The notes beneath the pieces are model-generated. The model saw only the letters and a list, made by a program, of their open reading frames with translations. It had not been told where the DNA came from and did not search any database. Source: Bacillus sp. (in: firmicutes) (lineage in GTDB: Bacteria > Bacillota > Bacilli > Bacillales > Bacillaceae). From it: a stretch of 50,345 nt of DNA. This document shows, piece after piece, positions 25,677 through 33,268 of this stretch. Location of the stretch: assembly GCA_031180405.1 (NCBI GenBank), contig JAPSLU010000013.1, positions 1-50,345 on the forward strand. Reading direction: 5' to 3'. Each line of letters begins with the position of its first letter. The first letter of the stretch is position 1. The translations under genes and the position numbers were made by a program.

Positions 25677-26590
25677 TCACTACAAACCGCTTCAATTTCT
25701 TTTATAAAATCAATAACCTTCCTCTCATATCCTTTTGGGTCTGCATTAAATGCCTCAGCATGACCTGCTCGAGGAACTAAGTATAACTTTTTATTACCTT
25801 TTTTACGTTTAAACATATCTAACGTCATTTGCAAAGGAATAAACCGATCTTCTTTACCGTGTATAAATAAAATCGGCGTTTTCGTTTTTTCCAATCCCTT
25901 AATTGGAGAAATTTCAGGAAAACTCCACCCATGACGAAGCTTAATTAGAAAGCTGACCAAATTAATTAGAGGATATAACCTAAGCTTAAAATCAAGCTTT
26001 AGCCTTAAACGCAATAAGGTAGAAAAATCACTAAATGCACAGTCCGCAATACAAAACTTCACTCGACTGTCTCGCTTACTAGCCTCTAAAGCAGACGCTG
26101 CGCCTAAAGATTCTCCCAAAATTCCAATAAACAGCTTCTCCCCCATTCGAGATGAAAAGTAATCGATCCATGCTTTAAGATCATCTTTTTCAAAATAACC
26201 AAATGACGTATAGCTTCCGCCACTTAACCCATGAAATCTATGATCACATAATAAAACATTAAACCCTCTTTTTTTAAACATCTCTACATATTTAAAGCTC
26301 CCAAATAAAGACCACTTAATACCATGAGCAACGATCATTACTTTGCTGCTATTTTTCACTGGAAAAAGCAAACCATGCAGCTTGTATCCGAAATAAGATG
26401 GGATAAAAAGCTCCTCTTTTTCCATCATCTGAAACACATGATCATCTATTTCACCTTTTTGAATGCCAAGCTTATACGTTTTTTCATAAGGTACCCTTTT
26501 TGGCGAAAGAAGCAGTCGGCTTACTAAGTAAAGACCCATTGAACAAACCAACAAAGAAGCAAATACAAGCCAAATAATCCAATGCCACAT
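25658..26590 (-). CDS. Membrane-anchored alpha/beta hydrolase (YqkD-like)
   Basis: This 310-residue alpha/beta-hydrolase fold protein has an N-terminal membrane anchor (residues about 3-24). The catalytic triad is visible as S161 in GESLG, D248 in HGKEDRF and H277 in RAGHAE, with HGxxW at 89-93 as the oxyanion region. It resembles B. subtilis YqkD over its length, and the substrate is unknown. The frame stays open to 26707, but the ATG at 26590 gives the usual N-terminus and has GAAGGGA/GAGAAG upstream. It converges on the sugar importer operon. Confidence 0.82.
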   Translation of the reverse strand: MWHWIIWLVFASLLVCSMGLYLVSRLLLSPKRVPYEKTYKLGIQKGEIDDHVFQMMEKEELFIPSYFGYKLHGLLFPVKNSSKVMIVAHGIKWSLFGSFKYVEMFKKRGFNVLLCDHRFHGLSGGSYTSFGYFEKDDLKAWIDYFSSRMGEKLFIGILGESLGAASALEASKRDSRVKFCIADCAFSDFSTLLRLRLKLDFKLRLYPLINLVSFLIKLRHGWSFPEISPIKGLEKTKTPILFIHGKEDRFIPLQMTLDMFKRKKGNKKLYLVPRAGHAEAFNADPKGYERKVIDFIKEIEAVCSDKANLC

Positions 26591-26774
26591 CAACTTCTCT
26601 TCCCTTCTAGGCTTTATCATACTATCAAAAAGTATAATTTTACGGATGATAGTAAAAGTAAGGATTTCGCATTTATACTGATGCGAAAAGCAAAGTTTTT
26701 CTAACATTTTATGAAAAAGCCTAGAAAGTGTGAAAAATGGAGTAACTCTTCAACCAATCCGTAGTCAGTCATAC

Positions 26775-26818
26775 AAAAAATAAAGCCCTGGCCACGCATT
26801 AAGTGACGACAGGGCTTT
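26775..26818 (-). terminator. Terminator of the lipoprotein gene
   Basis: On the minus strand AAAGCCCTG pairs with CAGGGCTTT, with further inner pairing, and is followed by ATTTTTTG, 4 nt past the stop codon. Confidence 0.88.
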
Positions 26819-26821
26819 TAC

Positions 26822-27499
26822 CTAAATTGTCCATTGATCATGAACGATTGCCACAAGCTTCCAATCACCTGTAGAATCTTTTTCAAGCACGAGGTTTAGT
26901 GCTTTCCAGTCCATTTTGTCATATTCCTCTGTTCCTTCAACAAAGTACTCAACTATATGTGCGGTTGGAAAAATTTCTTTTACATTATTTATTAAATTAC
27001 CTCTGGCTTTCGTTGGGTCTAGCACAACTTCATCCGCTTCATAGTAATCCGCATCATAAATGAACTCAGAATAATACTGACTAGGTGTAAGTTCAATTGG
27101 CTCTCCACTACCATCGCTTGTACCCCAAGTACGCTTTTCTTGAGATTGAAAAAATTCCACTAACTCTTCTTTCTTAAGTGTTACGGCATCTTTTTCAATA
27201 TGAGCGTATGGAGAAAACAAAACACCTTTCTCTTTATGAACATGGTTTGTAAGCTCCTTTGCGTCTTTGGCTTTTACAAGTGAAATCACTTCATCAGCCC
27301 TTTCAAGCACCGTTTCTTCTTCAGTTTTTTGAGGCTCAGTTTCATTTTGTTCTTCCTCTTGCGGATCTGTTTCTTGTGACCCTTCTTCTGTTTGATCATT
27401 TTCTTTTACTTGCTGTTCAGGTTGTTCCTCGGTCATTTCTTGGCAGCCTGACATAAAAATGAGGCAGAAAAGAATACTAGCAGAAACAAATTTCTTCAC
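26822..27499 (-). CDS. Lipoprotein of unknown function
   Basis: This 225-residue exported lipoprotein has the lipobox FMSGC with lipidated C19. A long Glu/Gln-rich linker (residues about 20-70) leads to a folded domain of about 150 residues with the segments FSPYAHIEKDA and TWGTSDGSGEPI, ending in DWKLVAIVHDQWTI. The pattern suggests an NTF2-like or DUF4829-type extracytoplasmic domain, but this is only an impression. It has its own terminator and is probably monocistronic. Confidence 0.75.
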   Translation of the reverse strand: MKKFVSASILFCLIFMSGCQEMTEEQPEQQVKENDQTEEGSQETDPQEEEQNETEPQKTEEETVLERADEVISLVKAKDAKELTNHVHKEKGVLFSPYAHIEKDAVTLKKEELVEFFQSQEKRTWGTSDGSGEPIELTPSQYYSEFIYDADYYEADEVVLDPTKARGNLINNVKEIFPTAHIVEYFVEGTEEYDKMDWKALNLVLEKDSTGDWKLVAIVHDQWTI

Positions 27500-27616
27500 T
27501 ATAGCCCCTCCTTATCTTCATTTATATTGTCCATTTTGTACGTTTCACCTAAAAAATATTACCTCTTTTTAAAAAATGGATGTTTTCGTTTACTTGCTTT
27601 TTTATTATTATCAGGT

Positions 27617-27746
27617 GGTTGATATGCGCACCGGGATGCTCGCTTTCCGTAGGGCAGGCGGTGAGCCTTGTAGTGCGCCAATCGCTGTGGGGTCTCATCT
27701 GTCCCAATGTTCCCAAAGGAGTCTCGCATATCCCTTCCAATCAACC
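27617..27746 (-). repeat. Dispersed GC-rich repeat with terminal inverted repeats, full copy
   Basis: This 130-bp element begins GGTTGATTGG and ends ATATCAACC on the minus strand, with the internal blocks GAGACTCCTTTGGGAAC, AGATGAGACCCCACAG, GGCTCACCGCC and CGGAAAGCGAGCATCC. The AGACCCC/GGCTCACC core is the widely dispersed extragenic repeat of Bacillus genomes that often gives rise to false small-protein annotations. It is clearly more GC-rich than its surroundings. A shortened copy in the opposite orientation lies at 44757-44814. Confidence 0.85.
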
Positions 27747-27794
27747 TAATTAGTTTTTTTCAAAGAAGTAAAGAGCTATAAAAATATACCACCA

Positions 27795-28172
27795 TTATTC
27801 TCTTCTAAAATGATCTAACACCTTCTGTTTGTAAAAGGAAGAAGCAGGAGAGCGAAAAGCCTCTCTCTTTTTCATTAGGCTTTCAATTCGTACTTGTTTT
27901 TCGCGTTTCTTCTGTTTTAAATTCTCAACCTCTTTTAAATCATCACAGGCAAAAAGCAGATCCTCTATTGAGCTTATATCTTTTTTTAATTGTTCGACAT
28001 CATCGAGCATATTTGAATTCTTTAACACCTTATATGCCACACGCAGTTCTTTAGGAATGTGAGACATATCATCTAATTTTAATGGTTTCCCTTGACCTGG
28101 TAGGTTATCAAATTCTCCTTCTTGAATCGCCTTTTTTATTCGATCCTCTGCTATGATTGAAAAAAGATCCAC
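27795..28172 (-). CDS. DnaJ-family DUF1992-domain protein
   Basis: This 125-residue protein has the DUF1992 domain (the conserved part of DnaJ homolog subfamily C member 28) at residues about 1-70. It starts with IAEDRIKKAIQEGEFDNLPGQGKPL and continues with IPKELRVAYKVLKN, and a Lys-rich coiled helix follows. It has no J-domain HPD motif, so it is not a classical co-chaperone. The start is a GTG at 28172, because GAGGGAG is 8 nt upstream, whereas the ATG at 28205 has no ribosome binding site. Confidence 0.85.
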   Translation of the reverse strand: MDLFSIIAEDRIKKAIQEGEFDNLPGQGKPLKLDDMSHIPKELRVAYKVLKNSNMLDDVEQLKKDISSIEDLLFACDDLKEVENLKQKKREKQVRIESLMKKREAFRSPASSFYKQKVLDHFRRE

Positions 28173-28315
28173 ATGCTTCACTCCCTCTTTGATATCGATT
28201 AACATTTGCTTAATTTCCTATTATTAATAAGTAAGACGCTTAAATTCCATTGTACTTCATAAACCGAAAGAGTATGATGAGTACGGTAGATTTTATGAAT
28301 TGAGGTTTTAAAGAG

Positions 28316-29590
28316 ATGAAAATAAAAAACTGGGATACAAACCTTAAAATACGTTTGTTTGGTGAAGCATTAATGAACATTACTTATTGGATGTTTTTTC
28401 CCTTTTTAACGATTTATTTTGCCGGTGAGTTTGGCAAAGTACAAGCTGGCTTATTTCTTATTATATCGCAAGTGTTCTCTGTTCTCGCAAACTTAATGGG
28501 GGGATATTTCGCCGATCGCTTTGGAAGAAAAACGATGATGGTTCTTGCATCATTTGGTCAAGGGATAGCATTCATCCTCTTTGCCTTCTCAGATTCTCCT
28601 TGGGCAGAGTTACCTCTTTTAGGGTTTATATGTTTTACATGTGCAGGTATTTTTGGTGCCTTCTATTGGCCAGCTTCACAGGCGATGGTCGCTGATGTTG
28701 TGGAAGAAAAAAATAGAAGCAGTGTTTTTGCTGTTTTCTATACATCCATTAATATAGCTGTTGTCATTGGACCGATTTTAGGAGCAATTTTCTATATTAA
28801 ACATCCATTTGTGGTGTTAGCAACAGCTGGAATTATCTGTATCGCCCTCTCTCTTTTGTTAGCAAAACAAACACGAGAAACTGCACCAGCCTATCAAACA
28901 ACCTCAAGTGAGCAAGATGGTAAATGGTACAGCCCAATCATGAAACAAGTTTCCGATTATCAAATTATCTTTCGCGACAAAACGTTTTCACTCTATATAT
29001 TATCCGGAGTCCTAGTTGCACTTACCTTTATGCAATTGGACCTGATCATTCCTGTTTATATCACAGACAAAATTCAACAACAACAAGAGCTACTTCAAAT
29101 CGGCAATTGGTCTTTAAGTCTTAATGGAGAGCAAGTTTTCGGAATTGTTCTATCTGAAAACGGATTGCTTGTTGCGTTATTCACAATTATCATCACTAAG
29201 TGGATGGGTAAATACAAAGAAAGAAATGTATTTATTCTCTCTTCTGCTGTGTATGGAATTTCCATGTTTGTCTTTGGATTTACCGAATCAATATGGTTAT
29301 ATATTTTAGCAATGGCGATCTTCACCTTAGCAGAACTCATGACTGCAGGAATGCAACAAACTTTTGTTTCAAAGCTTGCTCCAGAGCATATGCGCGGACA
29401 ATACTTCGCTGCAGCAAGTCTTCGTTATACAATTGGTCGAACAATTGCACCAATAGCCGTTCCGATGTCCCTATGGTTTGGCTATCAGGTTACATTTATC
29501 ATACTCGGTACACTCGCATTTTTTAGTGGCTTTTTATATTATTTGATGTTTCAAACAGCAGTACCATTAAAACAAGTAGAGGCTAGCTAG
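28316..29590 (+). CDS. MFS transporter, probable multidrug efflux type
   Basis: This 424-residue, 12-helix major facilitator protein has motif A GGYFADRFGRKTMMV between helices 2 and 3. It also has a long loop after helix 6 (about residues 190-220) and a second loop between helices 7 and 8 with KIQQQQELLQIGNWSLSLNG. The latter may face outside and is a little longer than usual. It resembles the YttB/multidrug-type MFS group, with substrate unknown. The ribosome binding site is AAAGAG just before the ATG, with GAGG further upstream. Confidence 0.83.
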   Translation: MKIKNWDTNLKIRLFGEALMNITYWMFFPFLTIYFAGEFGKVQAGLFLIISQVFSVLANLMGGYFADRFGRKTMMVLASFGQGIAFILFAFSDSPWAELPLLGFICFTCAGIFGAFYWPASQAMVADVVEEKNRSSVFAVFYTSINIAVVIGPILGAIFYIKHPFVVLATAGIICIALSLLLAKQTRETAPAYQTTSSEQDGKWYSPIMKQVSDYQIIFRDKTFSLYILSGVLVALTFMQLDLIIPVYITDKIQQQQELLQIGNWSLSLNGEQVFGIVLSENGLLVALFTIIITKWMGKYKERNVFILSSAVYGISMFVFGFTESIWLYILAMAIFTLAELMTAGMQQTFVSKLAPEHMRGQYFAAASLRYTIGRTIAPIAVPMSLWFGYQVTFIILGTLAFFSGFLYYLMFQTAVPLKQVEAS

Positions 29591-29710
29591 TAAGCGATAA
29601 TTGGAAGCGTAAATTTCCATTCCTACTCTCCCCTATAAAGCTATTTAAAAGCGTTCATTAAAAATAAACCCTTTTCACCTTTTTATGGATGTTACTTTGG
29701 CACCACAAAG

Positions 29711-29757
29711 ATAAACTAGCTTCTATTCCTATGAATTAGAGGCTAGTTTATTTTTTT
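29711..29757 (+). terminator. Terminator of the MFS gene
   Basis: A 13-bp stem (AAACTAGCTTCTA with TAGAGGCTAGTTT, one wobble) is followed by ATTTTTTTG. It lies 120 nt past the stop, in a gap that holds nothing else I can identify. Confidence 0.88.
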
Positions 29758-29813
29758 GTCCCGATTAAATAGGATAAATTAAGTTTCCTTCTTGATAAAG
29801 TCTTAACTTCAAA

Positions 29814-29852
29814 ATAAAAAAACCTAAAGTAACCACATTGAGTTACTTTAGG
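29814..29852 (-). terminator. Terminator of the yfmR-like gene
   Basis: On the minus strand CCTAAAGTAAC pairs with GTTACTTTAGG around an 8-nt loop, followed by TTTTTTT. Confidence 0.92.
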
Positions 29853-29862
29853 CATTTCATTA

Positions 29863-31755
29863 TTAATTTTGCTCGATTTCTTCAATAAGAAGTGATAATT
29901 CTTCCCATCGTTCCATTGTTTCCTCTAGTTTGGCTTCGACTTGTTCTTGTTCTTTATAAAGCTCTGTTACTTTTCCTAAGTCACTACCAGCAGCAGCAAT
30001 TTCCTGTTCAAGCTGCACTTTTCGTTCTTCTAAATCCGCAATTTTATCTTCAATTTGTTCCCATTCCTGCTGTTCCTTATAGGAAAGTCGCTTTTTCTTA
30101 TCTTTTTTATAAATTACCTTCTCTGATGAATGATTCTCTTTCTCCTTCATCGTTTCAGAAATTTTCTTCTCTTCCATATATTCGGAATAGCTTCCTTGGA
30201 ACCGAGAAATTTGTCCATCCTTTTCAAATGCAATCAAATGATCGACAACACGATCCAAAAAGTACCGGTCATGTGAAACAGTTAGGACAACTCCTGGAAA
30301 CTGATCTAAATAATCCTCGAGAACACTTAATGTTTGTGTATCCAAGTCATTTGTTGGCTCATCAAGAAAGAGAACATTTGGCTCTTCCATTAGAACTTTT
30401 AATAGGTAAAGCCTTCGTCTCTCGCCACCAGATAGTTTACGAATATAGGTCCACTGTGCAGATCTTGAGAATAAAAAACGTTCTAGCATTTGTTCCGCTG
30501 TAATGACCTGTTGATCAACCGTATAAACAACTTCAGCTGTTTCTTTAATATACTCTACGACACGAAGGTTTTCGTTCATTTCCTCCTGTTCCTGTGTATA
30601 AAAGCCAATCTTAACCGTTGTCCCTACATCAACAGTACCCTCATCTGGTTTTATTCGACCTGCCATAATGTTCAAAAGAGTAGACTTCCCTGTTCCATTA
30701 GGTCCAATAATACCAAGTCTCTCTCCCGGGTTTATAAGATAGCTGAAATCTTTAATAAGTTGCTTCCCATCATACCCTTTAGAAATATGCTCTAACTCTA
30801 ATACCTTTTTCCCTAAGCGAGTAGAGCCAATTGCAAAATCTACATCCTGTTTAGCTGCAGGTCCTTTTTGTTCCTGAAGGTCTTCGACTCTCCCAATTCT
30901 CGCCTTTTGCTTTGTCGTTCTAGCTTTTGCCCCTCTTCTTAGCCAAGCTAGTTCACGTCTTAAAAGGTTTTGTCTTTTTTCTTCCGCTTGTTCAGCATTC
31001 ATTTCTCTCTCAGCTTTCTTTTCTAGAAACACTTCATAATTTCCTGAGTACGTATAAAGCTGTCCCTGATCTAACTCAAAGATTTGATTTGTTACTCGAT
31101 TTAAGAAGTAGCGATCATGGGTTATGAGCACAATTGAGCCCTTATACTGTGCTAGAAATCCTTCCAGCCATTCAATTGTCTCATTATCAAGATGGTTAGT
31201 CGGCTCATCTAATATCAGAATATCAGCTGGCTGGATGAGCGCTTTTGCAATGGCAATACGCTTTTTCTGTCCACCAGATAAATAAGTTACTGGTTTTTGA
31301 AAATCGGTAATCCCTAATTTTGTAAGGACTGTTTTTGCTACGGTATTAGCCTCCCATGCTTCATGCTGATCCATCTTTTGTTGAATTGTCATCAAATACT
31401 TTAATTTTGCTTCATTTTCGGGATCTTTCTCCAATTCATTTAAAGCAAGCTCATACTCTCTCATAACCTGCATAATTGGGGCATCTCCGAAATAGATTTG
31501 CTCAAGTATTGACAAGCCTTCTTTAAGCTCAGGCTGCTGTGGTAAATACTCAATGCGAATAGCATTAGAGTGAGTGATCTCGCCAGAGTCAGCTGACTCA
31601 ATTCCAGCAATGACCTTTAATAACGTAGATTTCCCAGTACCATTTACACCAATTAAACCAATCCGTTGTTTTGCTGCAATCGCAAACGAAATATGATCAA
31701 ACAAAACCTTTTCACCATATGTTTTATATAAATTCTCTACCTGTAATATGCTCAT
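29863..31755 (-). CDS. yfmR: ABC-F family ribosome-associated ATPase (YfmR-like)
   Basis: This 630-residue soluble protein has two ABC domains and no membrane part. The first Walker A is GVNGTGKST (residues about 36-44) with signature YLSGGQKKR. The second is GPNGTGKST with signature KLSGGERRR. Both Walker B motifs are followed by the ABC-F hallmark DEPTNHLD or DEPTNDLD. A Lys/Arg-rich linker separates the domains, and a C-terminal coiled coil (about 545-630) is present, as in Uup/YfmR. In B. subtilis YfmR acts on ribosomes stalled at proline-rich stretches, together with EF-P. The ATG at 31755 is chosen for its AAGGA site. The longer frame to 31824 runs into a dispersed repeat. Confidence 0.87.
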   Translation of the reverse strand: MSILQVENLYKTYGEKVLFDHISFAIAAKQRIGLIGVNGTGKSTLLKVIAGIESADSGEITHSNAIRIEYLPQQPELKEGLSILEQIYFGDAPIMQVMREYELALNELEKDPENEAKLKYLMTIQQKMDQHEAWEANTVAKTVLTKLGITDFQKPVTYLSGGQKKRIAIAKALIQPADILILDEPTNHLDNETIEWLEGFLAQYKGSIVLITHDRYFLNRVTNQIFELDQGQLYTYSGNYEVFLEKKAEREMNAEQAEEKRQNLLRRELAWLRRGAKARTTKQKARIGRVEDLQEQKGPAAKQDVDFAIGSTRLGKKVLELEHISKGYDGKQLIKDFSYLINPGERLGIIGPNGTGKSTLLNIMAGRIKPDEGTVDVGTTVKIGFYTQEQEEMNENLRVVEYIKETAEVVYTVDQQVITAEQMLERFLFSRSAQWTYIRKLSGGERRRLYLLKVLMEEPNVLFLDEPTNDLDTQTLSVLEDYLDQFPGVVLTVSHDRYFLDRVVDHLIAFEKDGQISRFQGSYSEYMEEKKISETMKEKENHSSEKVIYKKDKKKRLSYKEQQEWEQIEDKIADLEERKVQLEQEIAAAGSDLGKVTELYKEQEQVEAKLEETMERWEELSLLIEEIEQN

Positions 31756-31814
31756 GTTATCCAATCCTTCAACAGTTTTATCTTTGTATAGCATAACAGG
31801 TAGAAGGTATTTAG

Positions 31815-31870
31815 AAAAGCGCAAGCGCCTTGATCCTACTAAGTAGTAACAAGTCTGCGAAAAATGCCTA
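31815..31870 (+). repeat. Dispersed repeat AAAAGCGCAAGCGCC, copy 2 (short)
   Basis: AAAAGCGCAAGCGCCTTG is identical to the start of copy 1 at 10347. The rest is truncated or diverged, with only ATGCCTAG near 31867 recalling the other copy in reverse. It lies between yfmR and the divergent GntR operon. Confidence 0.6.
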
Positions 31871-31905
31871 GAAAAAAATAAATAGGAAATTTTTTCATTT
31901 TATGA

Positions 31906-31934
31906 TTGCTTTCTCTTTCTCCAACATATACTAT
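31906..31934 (+). promoter_or_regulatory. Sigma-A promoter of the GntR/ABC operon
   Basis: TTGCTT (31906-31911) and TACTAT (31929-31934) are 17 nt apart. Transcription would start near 31941, within the palindromic operator. Confidence 0.65.
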
Positions 31935-31940
31935 ATTAAG

Positions 31941-31961
31941 TGTATTAACATTATTAATACA
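31941..31961 (+). promoter_or_regulatory. Palindromic operator, probably of the GntR regulator
   Basis: TGTATTAA and TTAATACA form a perfect 8-bp inverted repeat around a 5-nt centre, placed at the predicted transcription start and 23 nt before the regulator gene. This is the usual arrangement for autorepression by YtrA-type GntR proteins. Confidence 0.7.
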
Positions 31962-31983
31962 GTTGATACAAAGGGGGTAACAA

Positions 31984-32373
31984 ATGTTTCAACTAGATGT
32001 AAGAAGCAGAAAGCCAATATACGAACAGTTAGTCGATAAAATAAAGGAACTCATTATCAATCGTATTTTAAAGCCTGATGAACAATTACCATCTGTAAGA
32101 GTACTATCGAGCCAGTTAACAGTTAACCCAAACACAATACAAAGAGCCTATCGAGAGCTTGAGAATCAAGGGTACTTATATTCAATAAAAGGAAAAGGCA
32201 ATTTTGTTGCTTCTATTGAAGAAATGCCTAATGACCAAAAGCTGCGGGATCTAAAAAAAGATATCCAAAAGCTAATTGCAGAAGCCATTTATTTAGGCTT
32301 AACAAAAGAGGATTTGTATGTATTGTTTCATGAGGCACATCAACAAACAAAGGGAGTAAAGAGTGATGATTAA
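31984..32373 (+). CDS. GntR-family transcriptional regulator, YtrA subfamily
   Basis: This 129-residue DNA-binding protein has a winged helix-turn-helix at residues about 10-75 (PIYEQLVDKIKELII, then LPSVRVLSSQLTVNPNTIQRAYRELE). The short C-terminal helical tail is typical of the YtrA subfamily, which has no effector domain and usually controls adjacent ABC transporter genes. AAGGGGG lies 6 nt before the ATG. It is the first gene of a three-gene operon and overlaps the ATPase gene by 8 nt. It probably represses the operon through the palindrome at 31941. Confidence 0.9.
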   Translation: MFQLDVRSRKPIYEQLVDKIKELIINRILKPDEQLPSVRVLSSQLTVNPNTIQRAYRELENQGYLYSIKGKGNFVASIEEMPNDQKLRDLKKDIQKLIAEAIYLGLTKEDLYVLFHEAHQQTKGVKSDD

Positions 32374-33268
32374 CGTACAATCAGTAAGCAAAAATTACAA
32401 TAAACACTTAGCTGTCAATGATCTAACACTCCAAGTGAAAAAAGGCTCTATTTATGGTTTACTCGGATCAAATGGTGCGGGAAAGACCTCACTGTTAAAG
32501 ATGATTGCAGGAATTAATAGACCTGATAAAGGCACGATTGAAATAATCGATCTTCCAGCATATGAAAATGTAACAGTCAAAGAAAAAGTGGTCTTTATCC
32601 CTGATGTTCTTTATTTCTTTCCTCAAGCGACTGTTGCTCAAATGGCATCTCAATACAAAGAATATTACCCTAATTGGAACAAAGATCGTTTTGATCAACT
32701 GAAATCTGCCTTTAACATTGACTTAAATCGTAAGGTTCATCGGTTGTCCAAAGGAATGAAGAGGCAAGTCGCATTTTGGCTGGCACTATCAGCAATGCCT
32801 GATGTGCTTATCCTTGATGAGCCAATTGACGGATTAGATCCTGTTATGCGACAAAAAGTAAAGAACCTGCTGTTTCAGGATGTTGCCGAGAGAGAACTAA
32901 CAATTATCATTTCATCTCATAATCTACGTGAAATTGAAGACTTATGTGATCATGTTGGGATTATGCATAACGGAAAGATTATAATTGAAAAGGAAATTGA
33001 TGATCTAAAGTCTGATACTCATAAGGTTCAATTAGCCTTAGCAGATCCTTCCCACGAAGAGCATCTGTTAAATCAATTAAATATACTACACCACGAAAAA
33101 CGTGGCAGTGTATCTCTCTTAATCGTTAAAGGAAGTGAAGAGCATATCAATAAAGTTGTTCGCTCCTCCGCCGTTATACTTTATGATTTATTGCCATTAA
33201 CATTAGAAGAAATTTTCATTTATGAAATGGAGGATGTAGGTTATGAAATTGAAAAAATCCTTCTATAA
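32366..33268 (+). CDS. ABC transporter ATP-binding protein (YtrB-like)
   Basis: This 300-residue ATPase belongs to an exporter-type ABC system. Walker A is GSNGAGKT (residues 34-41), the signature has the variant LSKGMKRQ, and Walker B is VLILDEP followed by IDGLD. The C-terminal third lacks known motifs. The frame also allows a GTG at 32363, and the ATG at 32366 is 9 nt from GGGAG. It overlaps the regulator gene by 8 nt and the permease gene by 26 nt, so the three are a tightly coupled unit. Confidence 0.87.
   Translation: MINVQSVSKNYNKHLAVNDLTLQVKKGSIYGLLGSNGAGKTSLLKMIAGINRPDKGTIEIIDLPAYENVTVKEKVVFIPDVLYFFPQATVAQMASQYKEYYPNWNKDRFDQLKSAFNIDLNRKVHRLSKGMKRQVAFWLALSAMPDVLILDEPIDGLDPVMRQKVKNLLFQDVAERELTIIISSHNLREIEDLCDHVGIMHNGKIIIEKEIDDLKSDTHKVQLALADPSHEEHLLNQLNILHHEKRGSVSLLIVKGSEEHINKVVRSSAVILYDLLPLTLEEIFIYEMEDVGYEIEKILL

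Noticed and set aside
27549-27744. Two overlapping minus-strand ORFs of 61-63 codons
   Set aside because: They lie inside the GC-rich dispersed repeat, which gives false open frames in many Bacillus genomes. Neither has a ribosome binding site.
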